Shown here: in pieces, positions 20,848-31,565 of the stretch | Position numbering within the stretch: position 1 is the stretch's first letter | Layout: every line of letters starts with the position of its first letter | DNA from: Fictibacillus marinisediminis | Lineage (GTDB): Bacteria; Bacillota; Bacilli; Bacillales; Fictibacillaceae | DNA: 64,000 nucleotides | Reading direction: 5' to 3' | Assembly: GCF_023149135.1 (NCBI RefSeq) | Contig: NZ_JAIWJX010000002.1 | Coordinates: 310,001 to 374,000, forward strand | Notes under the pieces: model-generated | What the model saw: only the letters and a program-made list of their open reading frames with translations | Database searches by the model: none | Told to the model about the DNA's origin: nothing | Position numbers and translations under genes: made by a program

Positions 20848-23091
20848 ATGAGTATGCACCAATTGATCGAAAAGCTGCTGACAGGACTCAATCCTGAACA
20901 GAGAGCAGCCGTTAAACATACACAGGGACCGCTTTTAATTATGGCGGGAGCGGGAAGCGGTAAGACGAGGGTGCTGACCCACCGCATCGCTTATTTATTG
21001 ATGGAGAAAGAAGTCGCACCATGGAACATCCTCGCGATTACGTTTACGAACAAAGCAGCACGCGAGATGAAGGAAAGGGTAGCCAGCATTACTGGACCTG
21101 TAGCGGAAGACATCTGGATTTCCACATTCCACTCCATGTGCGTAAGAATTTTGCGGCGTGATATCGACCGGATCGGCATTAGCCGCAACTTCTCGATCCT
21201 CGATTCTACGGATCAGCTTTCGGTAATCAAAAATATCCTAAAAGACAAGAACATGGATTCGAAAAAATTTGAGCCGCGGAGCATCTTGGGCTCTATTTCG
21301 TCATTGAAAAATGAACTGAAAACGAGTGCTGATTTTGCGAAAACGATGAACGGGCCGTATGACAGTGTCGTCCATGAGGTATACCAAGAATATGAAAAAC
21401 GTTTGAAAAAGAACTCTGCGCTCGATTTTGATGATTTAATTATGACAACCATCCATCTCTTCAAGCGTGTGCCGGAAGTGCTGGAATTCTATCAGCGCAA
21501 GTTCCAATACATTCACGTGGATGAGTATCAGGATACGAACCGTGCGCAGTATATGCTCGTACAAATGCTTGCTGACCGTTTCCGTAACCTTTGTGTTGTC
21601 GGTGATTCGGATCAGTCGATCTACGGCTGGCGCGGAGCGGACATCGCAAACATCCTTTCTTTTGAAAAAGATTACAATGACGCGAAGGTGATTTTGCTTG
21701 AGCAAAACTACCGTTCTACGAAAACCATCCTGGACGCAGCCAACAAAGTGATTGAGAACAACTTCAACCGCAAGGCGAAAAACCTATGGACAGACAAAAA
21801 CGAAGGACAGAATATTATTTATTACCAAGGCGATAGTGAGCACGATGAGGGCCATTATGTAGCAGGAAAGATCCGTGAGATGACCACCGGCGGAAGCCGC
21901 AAATGCTCAGAGATCGCCATCCTGTATCGTACGAATGCCCAGTCCCGTGTGATCGAGGAAGTTTTGATGAAGTCGAACATCCCGTATAACATCGTCGGCG
22001 GCACCAAGTTCTACGACCGCAAAGAGATCAAGGACATTCTTGCCTACCTTCGCCTCATTGCAAACCCGGATGATGACATCAGCATGATGCGGATCATTAA
22101 TGTACCGAAGCGCGGAATCGGTGCTTCGACTGTCGATAAGATTCTCCAATATGGAGCGGATAATGATCTTTCCATGTACCAAGCGCTTCAGGAAGTGGAG
22201 CAGATCGGATTAACATCCCGGATTACAGGCGTATTGCGCGATTTTTCCGAGCTGATCACGAACTGGACCCGAATGCAGGAGTTCCTTTCCGTGACCGAGC
22301 TTGTGGAAGAAGTGATTGATAAGACGGGTTACCGCGACATGCTGAAGGCAGATAAGTCGCTTGAATCGGAAAGCCGTCTGGAGAACATTGACGAGTTCCT
22401 TTCTGTAACGCAAGACTTTGAAAAACAGCAGGAAGATAAGAGCCTTGTGGCATTCTTAACCGACTTGGCCCTTGTAGCAGACATTGACCGCCTGGATGAG
22501 GATGAAGGCGATAAGCCGAAAGAATCGGTTGTTCTGATGACCTTGCACTCCGCTAAGGGCCTGGAGTTCCCGGTTGTCTTCCTGATTGGTTTGGAGGAGG
22601 GTGTATTCCCGCACAGCCGTGCTCTCTTTGAAGAAAGCGAAATGGAAGAAGAACGACGACTGGCTTACGTTGGAATTACCCGTGCCGAACAGGAGCTTTA
22701 TTTAACGAACGCTCGAATGAGAACATTGTTCGGACGTACGAACATGAACCCGGTATCCCGGTTTATCGGCGAGATTCCAGAGGAGTTGCTTGAATCCGTT
22801 CAAAAGGAAAAAGAAACTCCGAGCTGGGGAAGATCGTCACGTTCCAATGCGGCTCCTTCCTTCATGAAGCAGCCGGCTGCTGCTAAGAAAACATCTCCTG
22901 TTTATACGACTAATGGAGGCGAAAAGCTGGATTGGAAAGTCGGGGACAAAGTAAAACACCGCAAATGGGAGACAGGCGTGGTCGTCAGCATGAAGGGTGA
23001 AGGCGACTCCCTGGAATTGGACATTGCGTTCCCGCAGCCGGTAGGACTGAAACGGCTGCTTGCGAAGTTTGCTCCGATTGAAAAAATGTAG
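20848..23091 (+). CDS. pcrA: ATP-dependent DNA helicase PcrA
   Basis: 747 residues, UvrD/Rep superfamily 1A helicase acting 3'-5' in repair and rolling-circle replication. Walker A is [12 protein letters not shown] (about residues 31-42), followed by [12 protein letters not shown] (Ia), DEYQDTN (II), [14 protein letters not shown] (III), NYRSTK (IV), [13 protein letters not shown] (V) and [13 protein letters not shown] (VI). The C-terminal [17 protein letters not shown] segment is the RNA-polymerase-binding Tudor-like domain. ATG at 20848 with AGGTG 8 bases upstream. Confidence 0.97.
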   Translation: MSMHQLIEKLLTGLNPEQRAAVKHTQGPLLIMAGAGSGKTRVLTHRIAYLLMEKEVAPWNILAITFTNKAAREMKERVASITGPVAEDIWISTFHSMCVRILRRDIDRIGISRNFSILDSTDQLSVIKNILKDKNMDSKKFEPRSILGSISSLKNELKTSADFAKTMNGPYDSVVHEVYQEYEKRLKKNSALDFDDLIMTTIHLFKRVPEVLEFYQRKFQYIHVDEYQDTNRAQYMLVQMLADRFRNLCVVGDSDQSIYGWRGADIANILSFEKDYNDAKVILLEQNYRSTKTILDAANKVIENNFNRKAKNLWTDKNEGQNIIYYQGDSEHDEGHYVAGKIREMTTGGSRKCSEIAILYRTNAQSRVIEEVLMKSNIPYNIVGGTKFYDRKEIKDILAYLRLIANPDDDISMMRIINVPKRGIGASTVDKILQYGADNDLSMYQALQEVEQIGLTSRITGVLRDFSELITNWTRMQEFLSVTELVEEVIDKTGYRDMLKADKSLESESRLENIDEFLSVTQDFEKQQEDKSLVAFLTDLALVADIDRLDEDEGDKPKESVVLMTLHSAKGLEFPVVFLIGLEEGVFPHSRALFEESEMEEERRLAYVGITRAEQELYLTNARMRTLFGRTNMNPVSRFIGEIPEELLESVQKEKETPSWGRSSRSNAAPSFMKQPAAAKKTSPVYTTNGGEKLDWKVGDKVKHRKWETGVVVSMKGEGDSLELDIAFPQPVGLKRLLAKFAPIEKM

Positions 23092-23110
23092 TTGTGAACG
23101 TGTTAAAGGG

Positions 23111-23130
23111 GTTTAAACGTGCGTTTAAAC
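23111..23130. promoter_or_regulatory. Dyad of two GTTTAAAC octamers between pcrA and ligA
   Basis: GTTTAAAC (23111-23118), GTGC, GTTTAAAC (23123-23130). The inner AAACGTGCGTTT keeps the AAC-N4-GTT spacing of a LexA box but lacks the outer G and C. A similar AAACNNNNGTTT core occurs twice before rlmCD (58892-58923). Likely an operator; the bound protein is unknown. Confidence 0.45.
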
Positions 23131-23144
23131 AATCATCCGGTTAA

Positions 23145-25193
<2,049 letters not shown>

Positions 25194-25235
25194 AGAATAG
25201 CTCTGTTCCATCAAGTTTTATGGAGGAGTGTTACC

Positions 25236-26435
25236 ATGATAAAGCGGATCAGCCTGATCCTGTTAAGCTCCCTTTTGATCCTGAGCGGCTGTATGAACAA
25301 GGACAAGCTGCAGAAGGAAGAGGAAGTTGTAAAGAAAAAAGGGAAAACTGAAGAAAAAGCCATCATTACCGGGGAGATCAAAACCGGGGAAAAATATTAC
25401 CGAAGCATTGTGCCGTTTGAGCCAGGCGGTGCCCGCGGCTTAATCAAGTACGGTGTAGATAACCGCCTGGATATCAACGAGTTTGAACTCGGCCTCATGC
25501 GGATTGCTCAGGATAATTTCAGCACGGACAAGTATTACTACCAGGAGGGCCAATACTTGTCTTCCACGACCGTCAATAACTGGCTGAAGCGTGCGGACGA
25601 GAAGACTGAGAAAGATAATAAAACAGACATGGCCCAAAAAGGTCTTAACCCTGCTTTGGGCGTTAAGAAGGATGCTCCATACAAGCAAGTAATGGCTGCA
25701 GAAGATAAACATCCGAAATACTTATCATATGTGCTGGAGCAGAACTATCTTGTACAGAGCGGAAATGATAAAGTCAAACTCGGCGGTGTCGTTGTCGGCT
25801 TATCGTTTAACTCTACGTACTATTACAAGGCGACAGACAAAGCTGGCTTGATTTATAATGGCTCAAAGAAGCTGGACTCAAGTGATGTTTCCCGTGAAGC
25901 AAGAAAAATGGGGCAGCAGGTCATCCAGCGTATTCGCCAAAACCATGCACTGAAAAATGTTCCGATCACCATCGCTCTCTATCAGGAAGCGGAAAAAGAA
26001 TCGGTCACACCAGGGCACTTTTTTGCATCGGCATCAGCCGGAGCGGGCAGTTCGCAGCTCGGAAGCTGGGATAAGATTGACGACCGTTACTATTTATTCC
26101 CTTCAAAAGATGCGACCGCAGCCAAAAGGGATGATGCTGAGAAATTTAATAACTTCAAGACCAAAATTCAGGACTACTTCCCGAACTATGTAGGCGTAAT
26201 CGGAAAAGCTCAATACCGGGACGGCAACCTGAACCGTCTGGACATCGATATCCCGATGCAGTTCCAGGGCAAAGCTGAAGTCATCTCGTTCACACAGTAT
26301 GTTACCTCGTCGGTGATGAAGGAGCTTCCAAGCGTGCCGGTTACAATCAACATCCAATCTGCCGTCAATAAACCGGAAGCGCTCATCGTCCGGGATGACG
26401 GAAGCAGCGAGCCGTTCGTGCATATTTATAGATAG
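25236..26435 (+). CDS. camS: CamS-type sex pheromone lipoprotein (YerH)
   Basis: 399 residues. The signal peptide ends at lipobox ILSGC (Cys19), giving a lipid-anchored surface protein of the CamS/DUF3 family; the family name comes from staphylococcal lipoproteins whose signal peptide yields a pheromone-like peptide. Conserved blocks include YYRSIVPFEPGGARGLI and the C-terminal VTINIQSAVNKPEALIVRDD. Function in bacilli is unknown. ATG at 25236 follows GGAGGAG. Last gene of the pcrA-ligA group, followed by a terminator. Confidence 0.9.
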   Translation: MIKRISLILLSSLLILSGCMNKDKLQKEEEVVKKKGKTEEKAIITGEIKTGEKYYRSIVPFEPGGARGLIKYGVDNRLDINEFELGLMRIAQDNFSTDKYYYQEGQYLSSTTVNNWLKRADEKTEKDNKTDMAQKGLNPALGVKKDAPYKQVMAAEDKHPKYLSYVLEQNYLVQSGNDKVKLGGVVVGLSFNSTYYYKATDKAGLIYNGSKKLDSSDVSREARKMGQQVIQRIRQNHALKNVPITIALYQEAEKESVTPGHFFASASAGAGSSQLGSWDKIDDRYYLFPSKDATAAKRDDAEKFNNFKTKIQDYFPNYVGVIGKAQYRDGNLNRLDIDIPMQFQGKAEVISFTQYVTSSVMKELPSVPVTINIQSAVNKPEALIVRDDGSSEPFVHIYR

Positions 26436-26441
26436 TGCCAA

Positions 26442-26480
26442 AGACAGACCCATGAACACACAAGGGTCTGTCTTGTTTTA
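26442..26480 (+). terminator. Terminator after camS
   Basis: AGACAGACCC (26442-26451) pairs perfectly with GGGTCTGTCT (26464-26473), followed by TGTTTTA. A weaker AAACCC/GGGTTT hairpin follows at about 26496-26518. Confidence 0.85.
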
Positions 26481-26556
26481 TGTGCATAGTTATGAAACCC
26501 CTTGAAATAAAAGGGTTTATTATTTATTTCTTATTATTCTGACTATTTATCATTGT

Positions 26557-26586
26557 TTGAACTGTGGCACGAGTTTAGGGTAGAAT
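26557..26586 (+). promoter_or_regulatory. Sigma-A promoter of the P5C dehydrogenase gene
   Basis: TTGAAC at 26557-26562 and TAGAAT at 26581-26586, 18-base spacer, 48 bases before the start codon. Confidence 0.6.
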
Positions 26587-26634
26587 AGACATGTTGAACA
26601 AATGAAAACGCTTAAGGGCATAGGAGGGGACAAA

Positions 26635-28182
26635 ATGATTCGAGAGTATAAACACGAACCATTTACGGATTTTTCAGTTAAAGAAAACAAGAAAGCTTTT
26701 GAGGAAGCTTTAGACCTTGTTAATTCACAGCTAGGCAAAGAGTATCCTCTGGTCATTGGCGGAGAACGCATCACCACTGATGAAAAAATCGTTTCTATTA
26801 ATCCGGCCAATAAAGAAGAAGTTATTGGAACGGTTTCTAAAGCAAATAAAGATTTAGCAGAAAAAGCAATGCAAGTTGCGGTTTCTACGTTCGAAACTTG
26901 GAAAAAATGGGCGCCTGAAGCTCGTGCAAATATCCTTTACAGAGCTTCTGCTATTCTGCGCCGCCGCAAGCATGAATTCTCTGCTTACCTCGTAAAAGAA
27001 GGCGGTAAACCATGGAAAGAAGCAGATGCTGATACAGCTGAAGCAATCGACTTCCTAGAGTTCTATGCTCGTCAAATGGAATTGATGAAAAACGGAGTAC
27101 CGGTAAAAAGCCGTGAAGGTGAAATCAACCAATTCAACTACATCCCTCTGGGAGTAGGTATTGTGATTTCTCCATTTAACTTCCCGCTTGCGATCATGGC
27201 AGGAACAACTGTAGCTGCGATCGTTTCCGGTAACACAGTTCTTCTTAAACCAGCAAACAACACACCGGTTGTTGCGGCTAAGTTTGCTGAAGTGATGGAA
27301 CAAGCTGGTCTTCCAGCAGGCGTATTGAACTTCATCCCAGGAAGCGGAGCAGAAGTGGGCGACTACCTGGTAGACCACCCGAAAACACGTTTTGTATCCT
27401 TCACTGGTTCCCGTGAAGTCGGCTGCCGTATCTACGAACGCGCAGCAAAAGTGCATCCTGGCCAAATCTGGCTGAAGCGTGTTATCGCTGAAATGGGCGG
27501 AAAAGACACAATGGTTATCGACAACAACGTAGATACAGATATGGCTGCTTCTGCGATTGTTTACTCTGCATTCGGTTTCTCTGGACAAAAATGTTCTGCA
27601 GGATCCCGTGCGGTCGTTCACCAGGATGTGTATGATGAAGTTCTTGAAAAAGCAGTGGAGTTAACAAAATCTCTTCGTGTAGGAAATCCTGAAGATCTAG
27701 GAAACTACATGGGTCCTGTTATCGACCAAGCGGCTTACAACAAGATCATGAGCTACATTGAAATTGGAAGAACGGAAGGGAAAATCGCAGCTGGAGGAGA
27801 AGGCGACGACTCTAAAGGTTACTTCATCCAACCGACAATCGTAGCAGACGTGGAAGAAAAAGCACGTCTTATGCAAGAAGAAATCTTTGGACCGGTTGTA
27901 GCGTTCTGTAAAGCTCGCGACTTCGATCACATGATGGAAATTGCTAACAACACAGATTACGGTTTGACTGGAGCTCTAGTTTCCAATAACCGTGAGCACA
28001 TCGAGCGTGCGAAAGAAGAATTCCACGTGGGTAACCTTTACTTCAACCGCGGATGTACAGGCGCGATCGTTGGATACCAGCCGTTTGGCGGATTCAACAT
28101 GTCTGGTACGGACTCCAAAGCTGGTGGCCCAGACTACCTTCTTCTTCACATGCAAGCAAAAACAACTTCAGAGTTGCTTTAA
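26635..28182 (+). CDS. 1-pyrroline-5-carboxylate (glutamate semialdehyde) dehydrogenase
   Basis: 515 residues, aldehyde dehydrogenase superfamily, RocA/PutC group: oxidises glutamate-gamma-semialdehyde to glutamate with NAD in proline and arginine catabolism. [10 protein letters not shown] (cofactor), [16 protein letters not shown] with the general-base Glu, [12 protein letters not shown] with the catalytic Cys (about residue 321) and the C-terminal [19 protein letters not shown] are intact. ATG at 26635 follows AGGAGGGG; the earlier in-frame ATG has no site. Stands alone between two terminators, with codon use of a highly expressed gene. Confidence 0.93.
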   Translation: MIREYKHEPFTDFSVKENKKAFEEALDLVNSQLGKEYPLVIGGERITTDEKIVSINPANKEEVIGTVSKANKDLAEKAMQVAVSTFETWKKWAPEARANILYRASAILRRRKHEFSAYLVKEGGKPWKEADADTAEAIDFLEFYARQMELMKNGVPVKSREGEINQFNYIPLGVGIVISPFNFPLAIMAGTTVAAIVSGNTVLLKPANNTPVVAAKFAEVMEQAGLPAGVLNFIPGSGAEVGDYLVDHPKTRFVSFTGSREVGCRIYERAAKVHPGQIWLKRVIAEMGGKDTMVIDNNVDTDMAASAIVYSAFGFSGQKCSAGSRAVVHQDVYDEVLEKAVELTKSLRVGNPEDLGNYMGPVIDQAAYNKIMSYIEIGRTEGKIAAGGEGDDSKGYFIQPTIVADVEEKARLMQEEIFGPVVAFCKARDFDHMMEIANNTDYGLTGALVSNNREHIERAKEEFHVGNLYFNRGCTGAIVGYQPFGGFNMSGTDSKAGGPDYLLLHMQAKTTSELL

Positions 28183-28188
28183 TAAAAC

Positions 28189-28224
28189 AAAAACCCCTTT
28201 CAGCTTTGGCTTGAAGGGGTTTTT
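28189..28224. terminator. Bidirectional terminator
   Basis: AAAAACCCCTTT and GAAGGGGTTTTT form an A/T-flanked stem between the convergent dehydrogenase and FHA-regulator genes, so it can end transcripts from both sides. Confidence 0.8.
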
Positions 28225-28225
28225 A

Positions 28226-28912
28226 CTATATTTCTTTAGTCACTGCCATTACGAATCCTTTGCGTAAAACAGATTCAATCTGCAAATAAGGAGTAAGTTT
28301 TTTACGAACACGGTAGATCAGGGAGTTTAACTCTTCAGAGCCAACATCGGGTACCCTGCCGTCCAGAAGTTCTCTTTCACTCCAGGCATGCCGCTTAATT
28401 TCTTCTTTCGAAACAAATTGTCCGAGGGAAGAATACAGCAGTTTAAAACACTGAAACTCCTTATGCGAAAAGTGAATATCTTTTTGATGCACCCGTACTT
28501 TTTGCAAAAGTTCATGAATGTCAATGAAATCTTCAGTTGGCAGACGAAATGGTTTTACGGGATCCCAGTCCATGGTCTCCTGATTGTTTACGGTTATGTA
28601 TTTCATGGAGATCATGCCATTGACGAGCGTGATCTGGTCACCGTTGCTCAAACCATATTCCTTTTGTGGAAGAAGTCGCATGCCATTTAGCCAGGTGCCA
28701 TGTTTGCTGCCAAGATCAATCAGCATGGGTAAAGGTTTTTCACAATCGATCACACAATGCTGCCTGGATACGAGCGGGATATGAAATGCGATGCCGGGGG
28801 CAGGTTCGGAGCCGAATCTTCCGATGGAAATCTTTCTTTTTAACGGCACAAATTCATTTTCATAAGGCTGTCCGCGCTCAATCAATAAGTGAAATTTCTC
28901 CAAAACATCCAT
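28226..28912 (-). CDS. FHA domain - winged-helix regulator
   Basis: 228 residues with two domains. The N-terminal FHA domain (about residues 25-105) shows SIGRFGSEP, LVSRQHCVID and DLGSKHGTWLNG, the phosphothreonine-binding loop residues Gly-Arg, Ser-x-x-His and Asn-Gly. The C-terminal part (about 130-228), with FSHKEFQCFKLLYSS, LNSLIYRVRKKL and RKGFVM, fits an OmpR/PhoB-type winged helix. It would couple a Ser/Thr-kinase signal to transcription. It is transcribed divergently from the metallo-beta-lactamase gene 137 bases away. Target genes unknown. Confidence 0.75.
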   Translation of the reverse strand: MDVLEKFHLLIERGQPYENEFVPLKRKISIGRFGSEPAPGIAFHIPLVSRQHCVIDCEKPLPMLIDLGSKHGTWLNGMRLLPQKEYGLSNGDQITLVNGMISMKYITVNNQETMDWDPVKPFRLPTEDFIDIHELLQKVRVHQKDIHFSHKEFQCFKLLYSSLGQFVSKEEIKRHAWSERELLDGRVPDVGSEELNSLIYRVRKKLTPYLQIESVLRKGFVMAVTKEI

Positions 28913-29049
28913 AGGTTCACCTTCAAATTATTTAAATATTCTTACTTTTGTTAGGGATTTGTCATTCCTACTCCATTGAATGGGGGAAAGATAAGGAATA
29001 CCATCAATAACATAGCAGGAAAATTAAAATTTAGGAAGGTAGGATGGTC

Positions 29050-29850
29050 ATGAAAAAAAGAATCGTATTAAATGCTGCTCTCACCGGAATTATTGGATTA
29101 GGTGTAATCACTGCACCATTAATCGTGAACGCTCAAGCTCAGAAGCCATATACCCAAGCTGCTCATGTTCTAAAAACATATTCAAACAAATCAGGAACAG
29201 TCACTCTTACCGAAATCCAGCCGCACGTTTGGGTACATACGACGATCGGCGAATTTAACGGGGTGCCAGTTCCTTCGAATGGACTGCTGATGGAAACTTC
29301 CAAAGGCCTTCTGCTTGTTGATTCTTCTTGGGACGATTCCCTTACCGGAGAACTGATGGATATGATTTCTCAGCATTTTAAAAAACCGGTGAAAAACGCC
29401 ATCATCACTCATTCCCATCAAGACCGCATAGGAGGCATTAAAACGCTGAAGGAGCGGGGGGTTCATGTGTATACGACTCCTCAAACCGCGAAGCTTGGCG
29501 TTGAAAATGGCTATGAAGCTCCGGATCGTTTGCTGAATCCGGTACTGACTCACTTAAAGTTTGGGAACGTGAAGGCGGAAGCGTACTATCCTGGCAAGGG
29601 GCATACTGAAGATAACATTACGGTTTACTTTCCGCAGTACAAGCTCCTGGTCGGCGGCTGCCTGATAAAGTCGAAGGAAGCTAAAGATCTTGGGAATGTA
29701 GAGGATGCAGATGTTCAAGCGTGGCCAGTGTCCGTGCAAAACGTGATTGACCGATTTCCTAAGGCGAGGACTGTTGTTCCAGGCCATGGAAACATAGGTG
29801 GAACCGGGCTTCTATATCACACGATAAACCTCCTGGAAAATAACAAGTAA
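29050..29850 (+). CDS. Subclass B1 metallo-beta-lactamase
   Basis: 266 residues with a signal peptide ending near VNAQA (about residue 30), so secreted or exported. All zinc ligands of the Bacillus cereus BcII type are visible: THSHQDRIGG (His-x-His-x-Asp), GKGHTEDNI (His), LVGGCLIKS (Cys) and VPGHGNIG (His). It should hydrolyse penicillins, cephalosporins and possibly carbapenems; the spectrum cannot be read from sequence. ATG at 29050 (MKKRIVL) is preferred to ATG 29044 because of SD spacing. Next to an FHA regulator and followed by a terminator. Confidence 0.9.
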   Translation: MKKRIVLNAALTGIIGLGVITAPLIVNAQAQKPYTQAAHVLKTYSNKSGTVTLTEIQPHVWVHTTIGEFNGVPVPSNGLLMETSKGLLLVDSSWDDSLTGELMDMISQHFKKPVKNAIITHSHQDRIGGIKTLKERGVHVYTTPQTAKLGVENGYEAPDRLLNPVLTHLKFGNVKAEAYYPGKGHTEDNITVYFPQYKLLVGGCLIKSKEAKDLGNVEDADVQAWPVSVQNVIDRFPKARTVVPGHGNIGGTGLLYHTINLLENNK

Positions 29851-29862
29851 CTTTAAAACACA

Positions 29863-29897
29863 AAAAACTGGCGGAAGTAGTTTCCGCCAGTTTTTCT
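29863..29897. terminator. Bidirectional terminator (lactamase / doxX)
   Basis: AAAAACTGGCGGA (29863-29875) pairs perfectly with TCCGCCAGTTTTT (29883-29895). It lies between convergent genes and has A- and T-runs on both sides. Confidence 0.9.
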
Positions 29898-29904
29898 TCA
29901 TAAA

Positions 29905-30303
29905 TTAGAACCAAAGTGCGTCTAAAGAGTAAGCGCCTGCTCCAGTAAGTGCTACACCTAATGCTGCTGCGATGAGGATCAAATTGTACTCATAGCCGCC
30001 TGATGTTGCCCAAAAGCCGTTTGGTCCGTGCACTTTTACGATTGCCATGAGCATGGTCACAATAATTGCTGCTGCACCGAGCCAAGTGACCAATCCTGCT
30101 GCGAACAATAGACCGCCGCCAAACTCAGCGAGCCCTGCAAACAGTGCCATCGTGTAGCCTGGCTTAATACCGATGGATTCTAGCCAGCCGCCTGTTCCTT
30201 TCAGACCATGGCCTCCGAACCAGCCGAACAATTTTTGTGTACCATGTGCCGCGAACGATAACCCGATCACGAGACGAATGATTAATAATCCTAAACTTAA
30301 CAT
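29905..30303 (-). CDS. DoxX family membrane protein (CatD-like)
   Basis: 132 residues, four predicted membrane helices (about 4-22, 48-68, 72-92, 104-124). [25 protein letters not shown] is the DoxX family signature. Members include B. subtilis CatD, part of the quinone/thiol-stress response. Start at 30303 has AAGGAG upstream. The promoter region carries two YodB/CatR-like dyads (see 30337-30382), which supports a redox-stress role. Confidence 0.85.
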   Translation of the reverse strand: MLSLGLLIIRLVIGLSFAAHGTQKLFGWFGGHGLKGTGGWLESIGIKPGYTMALFAGLAEFGGGLLFAAGLVTWLGAAAIIVTMLMAIVKVHGPNGFWATSGGYEYNLILIAAALGVALTGAGAYSLDALWF

Positions 30304-30336
30304 ATAAGAACAACTCCTTGTTGAGATTTAATAACT

Positions 30337-30382
30337 TACTTTATGTAAGTATAATATAATATATGCTTACTTTTGTAAAGTA
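30337..30382 (-). promoter_or_regulatory. doxX promoter with two TACTT..AAGTA operators
   Basis: Reading the minus strand, -35 TTTACA (30379-30374) and -10 TATTAT (30356-30351) are 17 bases apart. Dyad 1, TACTTTATGTAAGTA (30337-30351), matches the recalled YodB/CatR box TACTWTTTGTWAGTA at 14 of 15 positions and overlaps the -10; dyad 2, TACTTTTGTAAAGTA (30368-30382), covers the -35. An HxlR-type (YodB/CatR) repressor sensing quinones or electrophiles is the likely ligand. Confidence 0.7.
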
Positions 30383-30488
30383 TTTATCGAAAAAATTTTT
30401 CTGCACCCGATTTTGGTGCCTTACTACATAGAATAGCGGCTTAAGGAAAAATTATGACTATATCTTAAGTAGGAAGGAGAAAAATAAC

Positions 30489-30851
30489 GTGGTTGATCAT
30501 AAAAACAATAAAGAAGAAGAGAACCTGGAAAAGCCTTATATTGAAGAAACAATGCCTCATCAAGCGAGTTCGCCGTCATTCAAAGGAACAGGAATGAAAA
30601 TGCAGCCTCCCTTTGTGAATGATTACGGAGTTGTCATAGGTGACAGCAAATACAATTCCGAAAACTCACCGCTTAACAACTGGAGTGAAGATACGGATCC
30701 GGAAATCATGGCAGGCGATCAGTGGGTTCATCCGACAAACGATATCGGCTGGAACACGGCAGAAAACCGTGATCTCATCGAGAAGAATGTTAAACCCAAA
30801 GGAGCCCCATTTACCCATCCCACAAAAGACACCAGCTTCCGGAAGGATTAA
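30489..30851 (+). CDS. DUF3905 domain-containing protein
   Basis: 120 residues, hydrophilic. PPFVNDYGVVIGDSKYNSE, SPLNNWSEDTDPEIMAGDQW and HPTNDIGWNTAENRDL are the DUF3905 blocks, found in spore-forming Bacillaceae. No function known. GTG start at 30489 with AAGGAG 9 bases upstream. It ends 2 bases before a GGTGCC palindrome element that may help end its transcript. Confidence 0.8.
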   Translation: MVDHKNNKEEENLEKPYIEETMPHQASSPSFKGTGMKMQPPFVNDYGVVIGDSKYNSENSPLNNWSEDTDPEIMAGDQWVHPTNDIGWNTAENRDLIEKNVKPKGAPFTHPTKDTSFRKD

Positions 30852-30853
30852 AA

Positions 30854-30905
30854 TGGTGCCAGGCACCCCAATTACACAAGTGTGTAATCGAGGTGCCTGG
30901 CACCA
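30854..30905. repeat. GGTGCC palindromic repeat, copy 1
   Basis: TGGTGCCAGGCACC (30854-30867) and GGTGCCTGGCACCA (30892-30905) are inverted and enclose ATTACACA-AG-TGTGTAAT, another dyad. The whole 52 bases can fold as nested hairpins. The family recurs at 31143, 39661, 39819 and, as a half unit, 55131. Confidence 0.85.
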
Positions 30906-31142
30906 TATAAAAAAAGGGTCTCTTTATAGAAATTACTTCAGCATTTTGAAATCATAAGAATTTTCTTTTACCTTTTCCTACTCTTTAAATTATATTTCTC
31001 AATGGAGTATTGATTTGAAGTTTTCTCATTAACGTTTCCTCATTGTGTCGAACCCCATCTTTCAATATCCTGTGTTAACAGCAGCACTCCGTCCTGACCC
31101 GCTCCAGCCGCTAGTATGTAATAATGCTTATGTTGGGAAGAA

Positions 31143-31192
31143 GGTGCCAGGCACCCCTCTTACATATATGTCAAAACGCGGTGCCAGGCACC
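31143..31192. repeat. GGTGCC palindromic repeat, copy 2
   Basis: GGTGCCAGGCACC at 31143-31155 and again at 31180-31192 around a 24-base centre containing TTACATATATGTCAAAA. It lies 3 bases before the gatC -35 element. The rest of the 30906-31142 gap shows no gene or clear signal. Confidence 0.8.
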
Positions 31193-31194
31193 GG

Positions 31195-31224
31195 TTGCTT
31201 AGTAACTGCGATTTTTGTTATCAT
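31195..31224 (+). promoter_or_regulatory. Likely gatCAB promoter
   Basis: TTGCTT at 31195-31200 and TATCAT at 31219-31224, 18-base spacer, 39 bases before the gatC start. It directly follows a GGTGCC repeat. Confidence 0.5.
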
Positions 31225-31262
31225 CTATATATTGTGAACGTACTGTTTTGGAGGTGGCAAGC

Positions 31263-31550
31263 TTGTCTCGAATTTCAAAAGACCAGGTAAAACACGTTGC
31301 CCATCTGGCCCGTCTTTCTGTCAGCGAAGAAGAAGTGGACATGTTTACGGAGCAGCTGGATGCAATTATCGGTTTTGCCGAAGAACTGAATGAACTGGAT
31401 ACAGAAAACATTGAACCAACAACCCACGTGCTTGAGCTGAAAAACGTGCTGCGCGAAGATACTGTGAAAGAATCGGTAACGCGAGAAGAAGCGTTGAAGA
31501 ACGCCCCTGATCAAAGGGATGGACAGTTTAAAGTACCGAAGACGTTTTAG
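31263..31550 (+). CDS. gatC: Asp/Glu-tRNA amidotransferase subunit C
   Basis: 95 residues. Small belt subunit that joins GatA and Gat[19 protein letters not shown] and the C-terminal LRED...[20 protein letters not shown] are family motifs. TTG start at 31263 with GGAGGTGG 5-7 bases upstream; the longer frame has no matching site. First gene of gatCAB. Confidence 0.95.
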   Translation: MSRISKDQVKHVAHLARLSVSEEEVDMFTEQLDAIIGFAEELNELDTENIEPTTHVLELKNVLREDTVKESVTREEALKNAPDQRDGQFKVPKTF

Positions 31551-31565
31551 AGTAGGAGGCAGCAC

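Noticed and set aside
26557..26586. Sigma-54 promoter before the P5C dehydrogenase (TGGCAC seen)
   Set aside because: The -12 GC is absent (GG instead) at the required distance, while a sigma-A promoter with 18-base spacer fits.
31045..31290. 81-residue frame overlapping the gatC promoter
   Set aside because: No ribosome site, crosses a GGTGCC repeat and the gatC promoter.
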